Of a stretch of DNA of 64,000 bases, positions 20,600-32,835 are shown in pieces; within the stretch, counting starts at the first letter, position 1, and every line of letters begins with the position of its first letter. Both the position numbers and the translations under genes were made by a program. This stretch comes from Pictodentalium vernedei. Lineage: Eukaryota; Mollusca; Scaphopoda; Dentaliida; Dentaliidae. The stretch covers positions 456,024,681 to 456,088,680 of the forward strand of contig CM062296.1 in the NCBI GenBank assembly GCA_031216915.1. The letters are read 5' to 3'. The notes below the pieces were generated by a model. It ran no database searches, was not told the origin of the DNA, and saw only the letters and a list, made by a program, of their open reading frames with translations.

Positions 20600-21530
20600 T
20601 TCCACCAGTCAGAATCTTCTGATATTTGGTATGCAGCAGCCTTGGCCGGTTCTGATTCAAGTTTACTCAGAGCAAGTCTCTGGTGTCATATTTGGCTCTC
20701 TGAGGAGTCCCAAATTTAACTTAATATAATGTGAGGAATATTCTTTTTTAAAAATCTTCCTCTTTAGATCCATCAGTCAGAACCTTCTGATATTTGGTAT
20801 ATAGCATCCTTAGTGTGACGTGATAAAAGTTTCTTCAGATCAAGTCCCTGTGTTCATATTTTGGCTCCCTTTGGAAACCCAAATTTTAACTAAGTCCAAT
20901 GTGAAGAAAATTCTTTAAAAATTACTTCTTCAGATCTACCTGTGACAAACTCTTAATATGTGGTATAAAGCTTCTTTACGGGTGTCAGATTGAAGTTTGT
21001 ACAATGTACAAAGCGAGTTCTTAGAGGCATATTTATAAATCATCTTCCCCAGAACTGCCCATCAGAATCTTTTGATACTTGGTGTACAACATCTTTCAGT
21101 TTCAAGTTTGTTCAAACCAAGTCCCTGGGTTCTTTTTGAGCCCTAATTTTTAATTTGGTATACAACATCCTGGGGTAGTAAAAGGGTGTGGGAGTGGTGT
21201 AAGATTTATGTTAGTGGAGAGGATGTCCCTGGGTTAATATTTGGGCTTTATACACAAAAAAGGAATATTATTTAAAAATCTTCTTCAAATCCACCTGTCA
21301 AAATCTGTTGATGTTTGGTATACAGCATCCTTATAAGATAAGATTCAAATTTGTTCAAATCAAGTCTGTGGGCTCATATTTGGGCCCCTTAAATTTAACT
21401 TAAACAGTTAAGAGAAGTCTTTTAAAATCTTCTTCGGACCCACCAATCCCAATCTTTTGATATTTGGCACTCAGCATTATCGGTGAGCGGATGAGTGAGG
21501 TGAGTTGGGGGGGGGGGGGGGGGGAGGAGG
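20600..21530. repeat. pearl/Helentron-like core array D
   Basis: About six diverged cores of roughly 150-180 bp with recurring words 'ccaccagtcagaatcttttg', 'gatatttggtatacagcatcc', 'agattcaagtttgttcaaa', 'ccaagtccctgggttcatat' and 'gggagcccaaattttaac'. The same core type makes up 40430-42900. A G run lies at 21508-21523. No defined termini. Confidence 0.7.
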
Positions 21531-21867
21531 GCTAAAATTATTCAATTCAAGTTCCATGCAGATTCGTTTGATATTTGGTCATAATAATTTTCTGTCATTC
21601 AAATGTTCTGTTTTCATTGATGATTCCATTTTATTTGTATGTAAGGATACACAACCAGAAAGCCCTAATTTGTCAAAAAACTGTCTCAGTCAAGCCTTGT
21701 TATCTGCCATTTCACTCCATATCATTTTATAACTGATGGTTTCCAGGAGAACTTAATATTTCACCCAGTTTCAGCTCCAAATTCAAACAAACCTAGGAAG
21801 TCTTTCAAGAGGGAAGCTTGTTCATCCTTTTTTGTATGCCCGTTTGTTAAAACGGTCATATTATGTA

Positions 21868-22487
21868 AATGGTCTGTCTGTCTGTCAGTCTGTCCATCCA
21901 TCCATCCATCCATCTGTCCATCCATCCATCCATCTGTCCATCTGTCCGTCCAACCATCCATCTGTCTATTCATCTGTCTGTCCGTCCACCCATCCGTGAA
22001 CAATTGGTTTCTGACCGGTAACTCCAGTTTGCATTATTTTATTTCAACCAAAGTTGGAATGAGTATTCTCCAGCTAGTTATACAGGCCAAGGGTTCCGTC
22101 AAATTATTTTACAGGAGTTATGGCCATTTTTCGACTTGGAATTTGACCTTCTATTAACATTTTTGGTTTCCGACTGGTAACTGCAGTTTGGATTATTTGG
22201 TCTCAACTAAAGTTGGTACGTGTGTTACCCAGATAGTAATACAGGCCAAGTTCGATTATGGGTTCCGTCCAATTATTTTTACATGAGTTATGGGTCTTTT
22301 TGACTTAGAAGTTTCTCATTACCATCAACATTTTGGTCTGCGGATGATAACTTGAATTTTGATTCATAGATCAGGACCAAACTTGCTTTCTGCCTCAGTT
22401 ATGTCAAAATGAAGGTTAATTTCAAATTGGGGCATGGTCCGAGGATTTTTACAAGACTTTTGGGGCTTTTCAACTTGGAAATTTCAT
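21868..22487. mobile_element. pearl/Helentron-like fragment E interrupted by DIRS E2
   Basis: A long CTGT/CATC/GTCC tetranucleotide tract (21868-21992) is followed by cores with 'ccggtaactccagtttg', 'acaggccaag.ttccgtc' and 'gagttatgg.c.ttttcgact' (about 150 bp apart). DIRS E2 begins at 22488 directly inside this array. A long tetranucleotide-encoded frame on the minus strand is not a gene. Confidence 0.65.
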
Positions 22488-23581
22488 ATTTTTATACTGT
22501 ACCAATGACCCAGACATAGCTGGTGCTAATTCTCAAAAATCTAGGGCCAAACACAAATTTTGCCCCCCCATCCCCAAAATTTGCATCTAAAACCGAAAAA
22601 ATCATGTCCTAAATGGTCCTCCATACTTTCCCTCCACTGCGCATGCGCAGTGTCAAGGAGGTCTCGAAATTGGCGCCAATTATCATTCTTTGTTTGGCCC
22701 TTCATCAGTTCACATCTGACTGATATTTGTGCTTGTAAATCTCAGTTTAAATGATGCCAGACACATAAATATTAGAGAAATGGTGGATCTAAAGAGGAAA
22801 TAGAAGGAGGAGAGGAAAAATGAGTGGCAGGAAATAATCAGGGCTGTAACTTAAATTTTTTTTTACGAAATTATGTTATGTTGCCTAATTTCGAGGCATG
22901 GGCCTGTTGTTGTCATTCTTGCTATAAAGTTACACTGCTTGTTCAATGTTTTCTCTCTCCCTTTCCTTTAAGTCCCCCCCTTGCTATTCTCCCATGCTTT
23001 TGGCATATTTTTTGTAATATTATTACCAAAATTTCTTGGGAGTTTTAGCTGGGTAACAGAATGAATTCTGTTCTTTTCCACAGGTTTACGTCCTCACCCA
23101 TGGGTGTTTAGGCATAGTGTTCTGCATCTACCATCTGATGTTCTGCAGTTTCTTCCCTGGAAGTCTCTGTTTTGCATCAGATAGTGTGTTATTGGTAACT
23201 GATTTCGGGCCATGATTATCAGTGCCTGGAGTCATGTTTCTGGTGTTTATACACTTCTTGTTTACATTGACAACGGTTTCTGTTGAGAGTGATTTTCTTG
23301 TCTTTGTATTAGCTTAATCATAACAAGATACATTATTATTATACGTAAGTGTTGCATTAATTTTTTTGTAATATTTTAAAAAATTTTGTCCACACTTAGG
23401 CTTTTTGGGATCCATTGGGGCTCAACGTTACTTTCAGAAACTTAGGCTTTTCTGAAAAAATATTTTTTCAAAAATTTTTTTTGATTTCAATTATTTTTTC
23501 TATGTTAATGGATCATGTTATTATGTATCTTTGTTTTCAGGGGTTGGTGTGAGTACTAGGACTTTTTGTGTTCTTTTCACA

Positions 23582-25553
23582 ATGAAAGGATATTGTTCAA
23601 ATTGTAATAAGAGGAAATCTTCCTCTGACTTTCATAATCATTGTATTAATTGTAGTCAGTGTACTCGCACTAACTCCTGTTCAGTATGTGTCAATTGGGA
23701 TGACAAACATTGGAAACGTGTGTCACGGTATGTTGTTAGCGGGGAAAAGGCCGTGCCGGTCCTTTCTCCGCAGAGTCACTCTAGTTTATCAATCTCTATT
23801 TCAGAGGAACAAGAACAGGGTGATGTTTCCATGATGTCTTCCAAAAGTGTGCCTTCGTCGTCACAGTTAAATGAAGAGCTAGCGGCAAAAGTGCTCATGG
23901 AAATACGTCAATTGCCTAAGAGGTCCCTAGTAGGATCGACGGCATTGGCATCCGCTAGCTCGCCCGGTGTAGCGACCATTCATCGAATGGCTCGGCAGCC
24001 GGGTTCGTCTGTTGCGGTCCAGGAAGGAGATTTGGGTGATGCGAGCACTATAATAAGACGAAGTGGACACCCAGTGACGACGGATCAGAGGAGAGAACGG
24101 AGGAAGCCTATTAGTCCGGTTCCTAGCTCGTCCAGGTCCATCCGGGCTGCGAGCGAGAGAGGTCCCTCTCTCGTACAACAACATCTGGGACCAGATGTTG
24201 TGGTACAAAACGTTTCGCATTCGGAGTCTGCCGCTCGGGACGCTCCGTTATATAGACAGTCCGGAGAGACTGTCGATAAGGCTTCCTCATCCTCACGGCA
24301 GCGCACACGACCGCACCTTGGCTACGTGACCATGGATATCCAGCCAGCTTCGCCGATCAGGGATTCCACGGCGACCAGGTCACGCCATCCGGTAGCCAGG
24401 GACACGAGGCCTGTAGACTCCGGACGTTCGCATAAAAGAAGTACGCAGGAGTCAATGTACACGGAGCTTCCAGCGGCAAAGCAACGTAAGACCGCTACTC
24501 CACAGGCCTCATTGACGGACTGCTATCCCAAATAGCACAACATCGCAGCATCCCAGCAAACGACAGAATCTCTGGCGGATCAGGAATTATCCGACGACGC
24601 TGGGTTGGTACGCTCCGCCGAAGCATCGGGTGCGGATGACTGAGAACTTCATAGGGTCCGACAGGATGGCGAAAGGGATTCGGAGGATTTGGAGCTTTCC
24701 CTTTCGGAACAACATAAAGCTGCCGTAGATTTTATCCGGCATTATCTTCCAGAGGTTGTTCCTTCGGACCAGAATGCTGCGATGCCGGATAAGAGACTGA
24801 TAGCGTCATTGGACACAGAATGTTTTGATCGGTTCAGGGACATCGTCCCTGAGTTTCCGACACAGTCCAATAAGGTCACAAGAACTTTCGAATTATTGAA
24901 CGACGCTATTTATAAGCTTGTTACCAAAACGGGCAAGTCTGGTTTCTTATCTGCAAATGCCCTAAATCTGCCTTTCATCAATTCAAGGAATAAATTCGAA
25001 ATAGCAGGACAGGGCATACCAAGAGTTCCTCTGCATCTAGATGACGAGGCTGAAGACTTGGAATTGTCTATACCGTCGTCCAACCACGATGTTGGAAACG
25101 ACAATAATGTCTAACAGAGTTAACTTAGACGCTTTATCATACGCAGATCACCTTACTAAGGCGTTATCATTACGTCTTCAAGGGAAAGAATTCCAGGATA
25201 TACAATCCTCATTAAGACTTCTTTCAAGGGCAATAGCTTATTCCACGTATAACTCTGCCCTTTCAGTGGCAAACCTGGAGTTGGTTAGATGTGACGCAGC
25301 CCTAGCTACATCCACGCGCGTGGATGGTAAGGTGAAGAACTCTCTCAGAGTCGCTTCGGGCTCCGGAGAGCTTCTCTTCGATGGCAAGCTTTCAGCAATC
25401 TATGATAAGATAACTAAGAAAGCTTCGGATTCTCTGCTTTTCAAATCCGCTTCCAAAAAGCCGGATACAGCAGAGAAGAGTAAGGCAGGCACTTCTGGGA
25501 CAAGTACGCCCAAGAGAAGTTCCTATAGAGGTTCCTATGCATGCGTCCTCTAG
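23582..25553 (+). pseudogene. E2 gag pseudogene
   Basis: Starts MKGYCSNCNKRKSSSDF and keeps all seven N-terminal cysteines. Compared with E3 it has a 1-bp loss near 24523 giving a stop at 24533-24535, then a 5-bp loss near 24540 that restores phase. A TGA follows near 24641 (CGG in E1), then a loss of about 10 bp near 25080 and about 4 extra bases near 25540. The conserved LELSLSEQHKAAVDFIRH and GQGIPRVPL blocks are still readable. Not functional. Confidence 0.85.
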
Positions 25554-27698
25554 GTCTTATTCTAGAGACCGTCAGGGCAGCGACTCTCGTGGGGGACGTT
25601 CTTCTGGCCGAGATTACCGGTCAGACGTCCCTAGGTCGACGGGGCGAGGTGCGGGTCGCGGAGGACGTAGTTTCTCCTTCTGCAAGCCTCGCAGGTCCAG
25701 GAGGTGATGGTTTGAACCTCTATCGTGTTCCGGTAGGAGAAAGATTATCGAGTTTTATAAACGATTGGGCGTCAATTACGGACGACCTCTGGGTTCGAGG
25801 GGTAATTTCGGAAGGACTAAGAATATCCTTCAAACGAAAGCCTCCATTAACTCGAAGTCCAAAATGGACTCAGCTTCTGTCAAATCCGCAGAAAAGAGAC
25901 GCTCTTCTATCAGAAGTACAGTCTCTTCTGAAGAAGAACGCGGTAGAGGTCGTAGAAGACCAGGAATCACCGGGTTTCTACAGCCATCTGTTTCTGGTTC
26001 CGAAACCAGACGGCTCGTTCCGTGCAGTCATAGATCTGAGCTGGATAAACAAGCTGATCGTCGCTCCGAAGTTCTATATGCAGACAATTCGATCAGTCAG
26101 AGCGAGTATTCGGGTGAACGACTATGCTACAAGCATAGATCTCAAGGATGCGTACTTTCACGTCATGGTACATCTGACATTCAGAAAGTATCTATGCTTC
26201 GCAGTCCTAGGAGTTGTATATCAGTTCCGAGCGATGTGCTTCGGTTTGAACCTAGCGCCCTGGGCTTTCACTCGAATAATGAACTCGGTAATGATATATT
26301 TCCGAGCTCATTTGTCTGCGGTAACGTCGGCCTACCTGGACGACATTCTTCAGAGGTACGGCAACGAGTTAATGCTTCAGAACGATGTGCAGAATCTGCT
26401 TCTATTACTCCGACGTCTCGGTTTTATAATAAATGAGGAGAAGTCGGATCTGGTGCCGTCCAAGTCATTCACTCATCTGAGGAATGAGCTTCGAGATGCA
26501 CAACAATCTCGTGCATCTGCCGTTAACCAGAACGAAATTAATCAGTTGTTACGCTCGCTATTGCCTTCACTCAGACAAAGTCACAGCGAGAGAGTTCATG
26601 AGACTGATAGGTCTGTGCGGAGCCGCTGCAGATCTCATTCCGATGGGGCGGTTACGCAATCGTCCTCTCCAAATTTTCTTGACTCAGAATTGGAGAGTAA
26701 AGATTCATTCGCTCGATATAGACGTTCTCTTGTCAAATCAAGTGAAACAAGAGATTCAGACTTGGGCAAACATTCAGTGGTTGACTCAGGGAGTTCCACT
26801 GCAGTTGCCGGATCTGAGTTTTACGATTATGACGAATGCCAGTCAAACAGGTTGGGGTGCAACATTGATCCCAACGGATTCGAAGTGCCAGGGTCTTTGG
26901 GATCTGCAGTTTCTAGGCAAGCACATAAACATCAAGGAAATGATGTCAATTTGGCTTGCACTACGTCATTGGATGAACATTATTCAGAAAGCACATGTCC
27001 AAATCCTGTCCGACAATATGACAGTAGTAGCGTATATTCGGAACCAGGGAGGCACTCATTCCGTTCTGTTATTCAATTTAATGGAAAGAATCCTTCTGTT
27101 TGTTCTAGAACACCAAGTTCTACTTTCGGTCCGTCATATTCTGGGTCGTCTGAATGTATTAGCAGACTCCCTTTCACGGAAGGGTCGCTTGTTGCCGTCA
27201 GAATGGACTCTCAACAAACAGGTATTCAATCAGATTTGCTACCAATGGGAGTGGCCAATGATAGACTTATTTGGGACACAACTCAATAATCAGTTGCAGA
27301 CGTATGTGTCACCATGTCCGGATCCCCGAGCATATGCAGTAGATGCTCTATCGATCTTGTGGGACGGAATGATAGGATATGCGTATCCTCCAGCGCCATT
27401 GATTCAGCAGATATTGCTAAAGATAAAACAATCTCAATGCAAAACACTGTTGGTAGCATCTCTGTCTCCACAGAGACCATGGATAAATCTACTCAGGTGT
27501 CTGCTGTGGGACTTACCGCGAAAGCTTCCTCCACGAGAGGATCTTCTTTCGCAGGGGGAATCGCGTCAACTACATCACAACCCGCAAGGTCTCAACCTTC
27601 ACATATTTCCATTGTGCGGTCCTTCTTGCACGGCAAGCATTTTACAGGACGAGCAGTGGATGCAATTTCTAACTGTAGGAGGACCTCCTCTTCGCTAA
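25541..27698 (+). pseudogene. E2 RT/RNase H pseudogene, one frameshift
   Basis: RT blocks and the YLDD active site (near 26334) are intact up to a 1-bp insertion at about 26478 (CTGAGGAATG versus CTGGGAATG in E1). RNase H and the methyltransferase-like part then continue in another phase (26484-27698). Several motif residues have changed, e.g. MTNASQTGWG in place of MTDASQTGWG, which removes a catalytic Asp of RNase H, and DLFGTQ for DLFATQ. Reading on from the RT phase after the insertion gives the overlapping YR-phase sequence as far as 27289. Confidence 0.88.
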
Positions 27699-28643
27699 AC
27701 TATGCGGCTAAGTGGAAGGTCTTATGTCGTTGGTATAGGGATCATTCTGTTGATATTTTTGATCCCTCCATTCCAGACATTGCAAACTTTCTAGTATACT
27801 TGTTTGACGAGATCAAACTGCAGCCTGTTACTATTAAAGGTTATAGGTCTATGTTATCTGATACCTATGCACATCATCATAGTTTACAAATTGGATCTAA
27901 TGTCTCTTTATCTAAATTAGTTAGAAACTTCTCGATAAATAGACCTAGAACCCTTAGATTAATTCCTAAATGGAATTTAGCTTGGGTTCTTCTTAAACTA
28001 AAAGAAAAGCCATTTGAGCCTCTTGAGACAGTAGATTTCAAGTTCTTGTCTTATAAGACAGCATTTCTCTTCTGCTAGAAGAGTCAGTGAGCTTCATGCA
28101 CTATCTGTAGACGATTCTCACTATCGTAGTGTCGGGAACACTATTACCTTTACTACTAATGTTGGATTTTTGGCTAAGAATCAGGCTCCTAATAAATATC
28201 CGGAACCTATTGTTATTAAGGCCCTTCCGTCTTCAGACGGGCATAGGCCTTTACTCTGTCCGGTTAGAGCTTTACGTATTTATAAACGAAGATCTCAGTT
28301 TATCAGAAAGGGACGAAAATGCTTCTTTCTGTCTCTGATGCCTAATAGAAAGGACATTACGGTCCATTCTATTGCTAGATGGATTCAATTAACTATCCGT
28401 ACTGCTTATGATAATCTATCTTCAACTCAGCAGTCTGTGCTTAAGATTTCGGCTCATGAAGTAAGAGCTCTTTCTACATCTTGGGCTTACGCAAATAGTG
28501 TTGCTATTACAGATTTAATGAAGGCTGCATATTGGTCTCAGCCATCCACATTCACAAATTTTTATCTCAGAAATATTGAGTCCATTTCTGGAGACCTGCA
28601 TTGTTTAGGTCCGTTATCTGTTGCTCAGAATGTCGTCCACTAA
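27314..28643 (+). pseudogene. E2 tyrosine recombinase pseudogene
   Basis: The YR part is colinear with E1. An 11-bp deletion at about 28069 removes the start of box A, so the phase breaks before SARRVSEL. The downstream half (28170-28643) keeps HEVRALSTSWAY and STFTNFYLRN with the nucleophile Tyr. Upstream, the overlapping frame has a TGA at 26434-26436 and a TAA near 27289. Confidence 0.86.
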
Positions 28644-29633
28644 ACAGTTGCAACTATAGTTATGCAGGCTTTCTGTTCCGGCAGTGACTCCGTCCTGCTG
28701 CCCTCTTCGCTCTGGGCTATTTGACCCAGGGCAAGGGGAAGGGGGGGGGGGAGGGTGTTCCCTTAGGTCACCTGCTTTATAGTGAAAAGCAAGGGAATGC
28801 CTCCTCCAAAGTCAGTATTTCTGAGTCGCTTCCGGGATGGTTTTAAAGTGTAATATTAATGTTAAAATTCATTCATGTCATATTTTTAAAGTGTAGCTCG
28901 GTGTGAAGCATTTGTATATGTCATGTGTCAAACGGGCATTAATATACAATCCTCGGACACTTTTAAAGAGTAAAAAGAGTCTCAATTCTCTGGACTGACT
29001 TTATTTATTGGCTTACTTTAAAAATAATTAGTATAAAGGGTTATACTGGATGTTAATAGAGAACATGAATGTTATTATGCTCAATTATGGAGGGTGTTGT
29101 GTCTCTCTAATTTATCATATATAAGAAAGATACATGTAAAGCCTAATACTTCTTTTCTCCTCGAGGGGATGACTCTATTATATATAGTTGAGCTTATTGG
29201 ATTTTCCTCTATGTCCTAGGCCCTCCAGCCTTTTTACTATTCAGCTATGTCTGGGTCATTGGTACAGTATAAAAATGTTAAAAAATTTATAGTAATTTAT
29301 ATATTTTTTATACTTACCAATGACCCAGATGGGGATGGCCCTCCCAGGAGTTGGGAACTCAAACCTCCCCGCTGAGTACATAGCGCTGACCAACCACTGC
29401 TTGTAAGAATGATAATTGGCGCCAATTTCGAGACCTCCTTGACACTGCACATGCGCAGTGGAGGGAAAGTATGGAGGACCATTTAGGACATGATTTTTTC
29501 GGTTTTAGATGCAAATTTTGGGGATTGGGGGGCAAAATTTGTGTTTGGCCCTAGATTTTTGAGAATTAGCACCAGCTATGTCTGGGTCATTGGTAAGTAT
29601 AAAAAATATATAAATTACTAAAAAAAATTTAAC
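28644..29633 (+). repeat. E2 3' UTR, ICR and right ITR
   Basis: A G run lies at about 28739-28751. The ICR (29243-29331) and right ITR (29406-29633) match E1 in layout. The right ITR carries the same GGTAAGT donor-like string (29593-29598) and ends ...TTTAAC. The NRF-1-like palindrome is altered in this ITR. Confidence 0.85.
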
Positions 29634-30690
29634 ATTTTCATCAACATTTTTTCAAAACTTTGTTTATGGCATAAATTGAACAATAATTAACAGATTTCAG
29701 TTCTTTTTTGTATATATCTCTATAGCAACAATGTCTACAAAACTTCGTTGACCAGCCATATCCGATGAAAATTATGGGAGTTATTGCCCTTTGTTAATAA
29801 ACATTGTGTAATGCTTGTTTATGGAATAACTTAAACATTAGTAACCAAATATCAATTTTTTGGGTAGAACAAGGTCTACCTGAAGTTTGATGACCACCAA
29901 TATCCAATGAAAATTGACAGAGGTATTGCCCTGCCTGTCCCCCTCGACCTAACTTAAACGGTAGTAACCAAATATCAATTTTTTTGGTATATATCACTGT
30001 GGAAGAAATGTCTACCTCAAGTTTGATGGCCATTGTTATCCGAAAATTGTCACAGGTATTGCCCTGATTGCCCCCCCCCCCCCAACTCCCCCCCCCCCCC
30101 CCCCCCCCCCCCGCCCCCACTCATGTCATTTGGGCAATTTTTCCCAAAATGCATTTTGAAGGAGTGGGGAGATATTTCATGCAAAAAAAAATTCAATTCC
30201 TATAACCCCCCCTCGACCCCCCACCCCCCCCCCCCCCCCCCCCATTCTTTCCCCCAAAATGCATTTTTAAGGATTCATGGAGTGATTACATGCAGAAAAA
30301 AAATTGACTCCAGAAACCCCCCACCCCTGTCAGATAGGCAGTTTTTTTTTTTACTCCAAAATTCATTTCGAAGGATTTAGCACTTGGTGGTGCAGGCCGT
30401 TTGTTGGATGAAAACAGTGATTATGTACATTTCAAAAAGGCCTAACGGGCATATGATGCAAAGCCAGGCGTAGCTCTTGTGGGGGTTGAGAAAGAGACAT
30501 CCTTGTTAGAGCATTTTTGAGGATGGTCATTGCAATATGAACTTCCTTTTTGTCTGTCTTTTTTATCCCTAAACACTTACCTCGTTATTTCTCTCTTGCT
30601 TCCTTTCTCTAACCCATGCTAATAATTTCTATCTAGACAACTTGATCCAGTGAGTGTTTTAGTCTTACATGAGCCTCAGGTTGTTATCAG
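29634..30690. mobile_element. pearl/Helentron-like array with poly-C tracts
   Basis: Three cores of roughly 140-165 bp share 'agtaaccaaatatcaatttttt', 'tgtctacctcaagtttgatg' and 'ggtattgccctg'. Poly-C tracts (30071-30113, 30222-30242) alternate with two units containing 'ccaaaatgcattttgaagga' and 'gattacatgcagaaaaaaa'. The right part (30635-30690) resembles the end of element C ('ccagtgagtgttttag', TGAGCCTCA). Frames of proline or glycine runs here are artefacts of poly-C. Confidence 0.55.
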
Positions 30691-30744
30691 TATGTCTGAA
30701 TCATTTTTGGCTGTTGAGTTACTTCATATTCATAAAAATTTCAG

Positions 30745-30939
30745 GTGTTCTTGATACAGATTTTGTGGAGAGAGGGAGAAACATTGTATCCTGCAGTAGA
30801 GATGGTACTGCTAGACTCTGGGATGTCAGTGAACAGAAATGTTTAGCAACGTTTAAAGAATGTGGAGGATGTGTAAATGGGTGTGCTTTAGGTGTACCAG
30901 AAAATATGTTAGACTTGGGACTTCCTGATTCACCAATAA
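30745..30939 (+). CDS. PAAF1: PAAF1 exon A (WD40 blade)
   Basis: Internal exon between 'aaaatttcag' and the donor GTAAAT. It reads VLDTDFVERGRNIVSCSRDG, then TARLWDVSEQKCLATFKECG and on to DLGLPDSPI. This is a WD-repeat blade (SRDGTARLWD) with the segment that in PAAF1 links to the next exon. PAAF1 binds Rpt ATPases of the 19S proteasome base and inhibits proteasome assembly/activity. The exon starts and ends in phase 1, and its last base joins 'gt' of exon B to form a Ser codon. Identity rests on remembered similarity of the order GRN.VS.SRDGTARLWD to KMLLLA.E.K.LQ..GLQSR and to D..NCC.FLS.......SQDG, so it is strong but unsearched. Earlier exons must lie left of here or off the window; I could not find them. 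Confidence 0.85.
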
Positions 30940-31185
30940 GTAAATTTATGTATTTGTTAACTTCAAGCTTGTACAAATTAGAATTTAAAGTACTCTGAAG
31001 AAGGTCACCCTTAAAACATTTAACTGCTGAGTATTTTCAAGATATTTTTCATCAAATCTAGACATGGCTGCTGTGAAGTGCAGCCATGACTAGATTTGAG
31101 GAAAAATTCTTATATATTTAATTCAGGAAATCATTGGTGCAAAATCAATTCAATTTACAGGAGGAAAGTTTTACTAAATGAGCCC

Positions 31186-32735
31186 GGGGGGTGCCGTGGT
31201 AACTGGTTCTCGTCAGATCACCGAAGTTGAGCAATGTCGAGCGCGGTTATTAGTTGGATGGGTGACCATTTCAGCGAGTGATTCGCGCTCCCATGTTGTG
31301 TCCTTGGGCAAGGCACTTAACCCCGATTGCCTACATGGGGGCCCCGATTGCCTACATGGAGGCACGATGACGCTGTGTACTAAAGCACGTTGATGGTGCG
31401 CATGTCTTCAACCAGTCTAACCCAGGGACCAGCCGTGAGGGCGAGTAGGGCGATTAAGTCGCCCTTCTAAGCTCAAAGTCGCCTAGAAAAATAGTCGGGG
31501 CGATTACAAGTCGCCCTCTAAAAATTGGCCAAAATGAGAAAAAGCTGAACTGAGTGATGCGAGGTTTACATGAAAACGAGTATTTTCAAAAATCGAATGT
31601 GCTCGAGTGTGATAAATGGCATTTTAATTCGTCAAATAAACGTCCCATTTATTTGAAATCACACGACAAGCAATTGTCCATTGTTGCTTTTGGCGGATTT
31701 TTTTTATTTCTATTTTGTTGCGTTCCAGTCGGAGCTTCAAGTGTCGAAACGAAAATAGGTGACTCACGCGACTCAACAAAACAACCCAGTTTGAAAGTAG
31801 GTTACGTCGCTTAGGATGCCGAAAATGTATACACAACGGACGCATTTTTTAACACATTATTTTCATTTCGATTTGCTGACGACTGTTAACTGTTGGGCTG
31901 TCTATTCCCAGAAAAACACGAATGGAATTGAAACACATGGAAAAAAGCTTTAGTGATGTCAAGAAAAGCTTTGTACAGGACACAAGTGTGCATGTGGACG
32001 ATCTTGAAAAAGGGTCCTCCTAAACTTCGGAATGACATGAAATGACGCGGAATGACACCGGAATGCCATAAAAATGATGCGGAATGACATTTCTTTTACA
32101 AAATACTCGACCCCAGAATGTATTTTGTTTATTAACTAACAAAGTACCTCCCAAGCAACCTTCTTACATCTGGTCCTGTTCACACTTTCAGACTTAGGAA
32201 ATTATTAGCTTAGTAGACTTTGTTGAAAGGCAACCACAGGAGGGTGATGGGGGATTGGCACGAAGAAGAGGTGAGGAGTCATGAAGGAGAAGGTAACAGT
32301 GGGGATTTTCAGTCAATAATTACATTGTGATTTTTTAACCTGGCACAGATGCATCATAGACAACTGGACCTGGATTATTTGTACGTTAATGGAGGACCAT
32401 AAATTTAAAATATGAAGGGGCGGTGGGGGTGGTACATGAATATTCTTAATTTTCCCCACTTGCCTATGAAGTCTCCCTACATGACTCTGCAGTCTCCCTA
32501 TTTTTTCTGGAGGGAGACTTGAAGTCTCCCTAAAACCCCCCCCTAGGCTGGTCCCTGATCTAACCCTACATGTGCTGCGGTGCAGAGTTACAATGTTGGA
32601 GAGCTGACAGCTGCTCGTCATTGCTCGGTGGTTCTCTCCGGGTACTCTGGCTTCCTCCACCAGTAAAGCTGTCACCAACATGATATGACCCTGGCTGTTA
32701 AAGTGTCATTAAACCCTAATAAATAAATAAATAAA
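31186..32735 (+). mobile_element. 5S-rRNA-headed SINE, split by a hAT-like MITE
   Basis: A 14-bp target duplication TACTAAATGAGCCC flanks it (31172-31185 and 32736-32749). The head (31190-31265) resembles the 5S rRNA internal promoter: TCTCGTCAGATCACCGAAG, TTGAGCAATGTCGAG and TTGGATGGGTGACC. The body has TGTCCTTGGGCAAGGCACTT, and the tail is (AATA)n. Inside it, 31423-32557 is a separate insertion. The word 'ccccgattgcctacatgg' is doubled at 31320-31358. It is a 5S-derived (SINE3-type) retroposon, not a 5S gene, because the rest of 5S is missing. Confidence 0.85.
31423..32557. mobile_element. hAT-like MITE nested in the SINE
   Basis: 1135 bp with 12-bp terminal inverted repeats CAGGGACCAGCC / GGCTGGTCCCTG and an 8-bp target duplication with one mismatch (GTCTAACC at 31415-31422, ATCTAACC at 32558-32565). 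Both features are typical of hAT transposons. No transposase frame is present. Internal words such as 'gtcgcc' and 'gtctccct' recur near the two ends. Confidence 0.8.
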
Positions 32736-32835
32736 TACTAAATGAGCCCAAATTATACATATTTCACTGGCAAGAGAAATTCTGCCTTGGGCAGCCCTGG
32801 GCAGGAGAATCTGCCAGCAGCAACCAGTGAGTTAA

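Larger units (their letters stand above)
22488..29633 (+). mobile_element. DIRS-like retrotransposon E2, complete but decayed
   Basis: About 7.15 kb with both ITRs (22488-22689 and 29406-29633), an ICR (29243-29331) and the gag, RT and YR order of E1. E2 and E3 share subfamily traits not found in E1/E4, e.g. 'tcaaggaggtctcgaaattgg' in the ITR, MKGYCSNCNKRK at the gag start, and an 8-residue insertion (RSLVGSTA) in gag. Left and right ITRs still share the E2-specific variants, as expected from one insertion event. All coding frames are broken. Confidence 0.92.
31020..32835. repeat. dispersed hairpin repeat Y, copy 1, split by a SINE
   Basis: The left part holds a hairpin at 31045-31106 (arms 'tttttcatcaaatctag' and 'ctagatttgaggaaaaa' around CATGGCTGC...GCAGCCATG). 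The right part continues after the SINE at 32750 ('ttcactggcaagagaaattctgcc', 'gagttaat'). The same sequence without the insertion is at 34802-35045. Class unknown; the layout suits a MITE. Confidence 0.75.

Noticed and set aside
29794..30380. Glycine-rich or proline-rich protein
   Set aside because: Produced by poly-C/poly-G homopolymers in a non-coding array.
31190..31265. 5S rRNA gene
   Set aside because: Only the internal promoter part resembles 5S. It is fused to a SINE body with an (AATA)n tail and flanked by a target duplication.
31554..31814. 86-codon frame inside the hAT-like MITE
   Set aside because: No transposase motif, and the MITE is too short to encode one.
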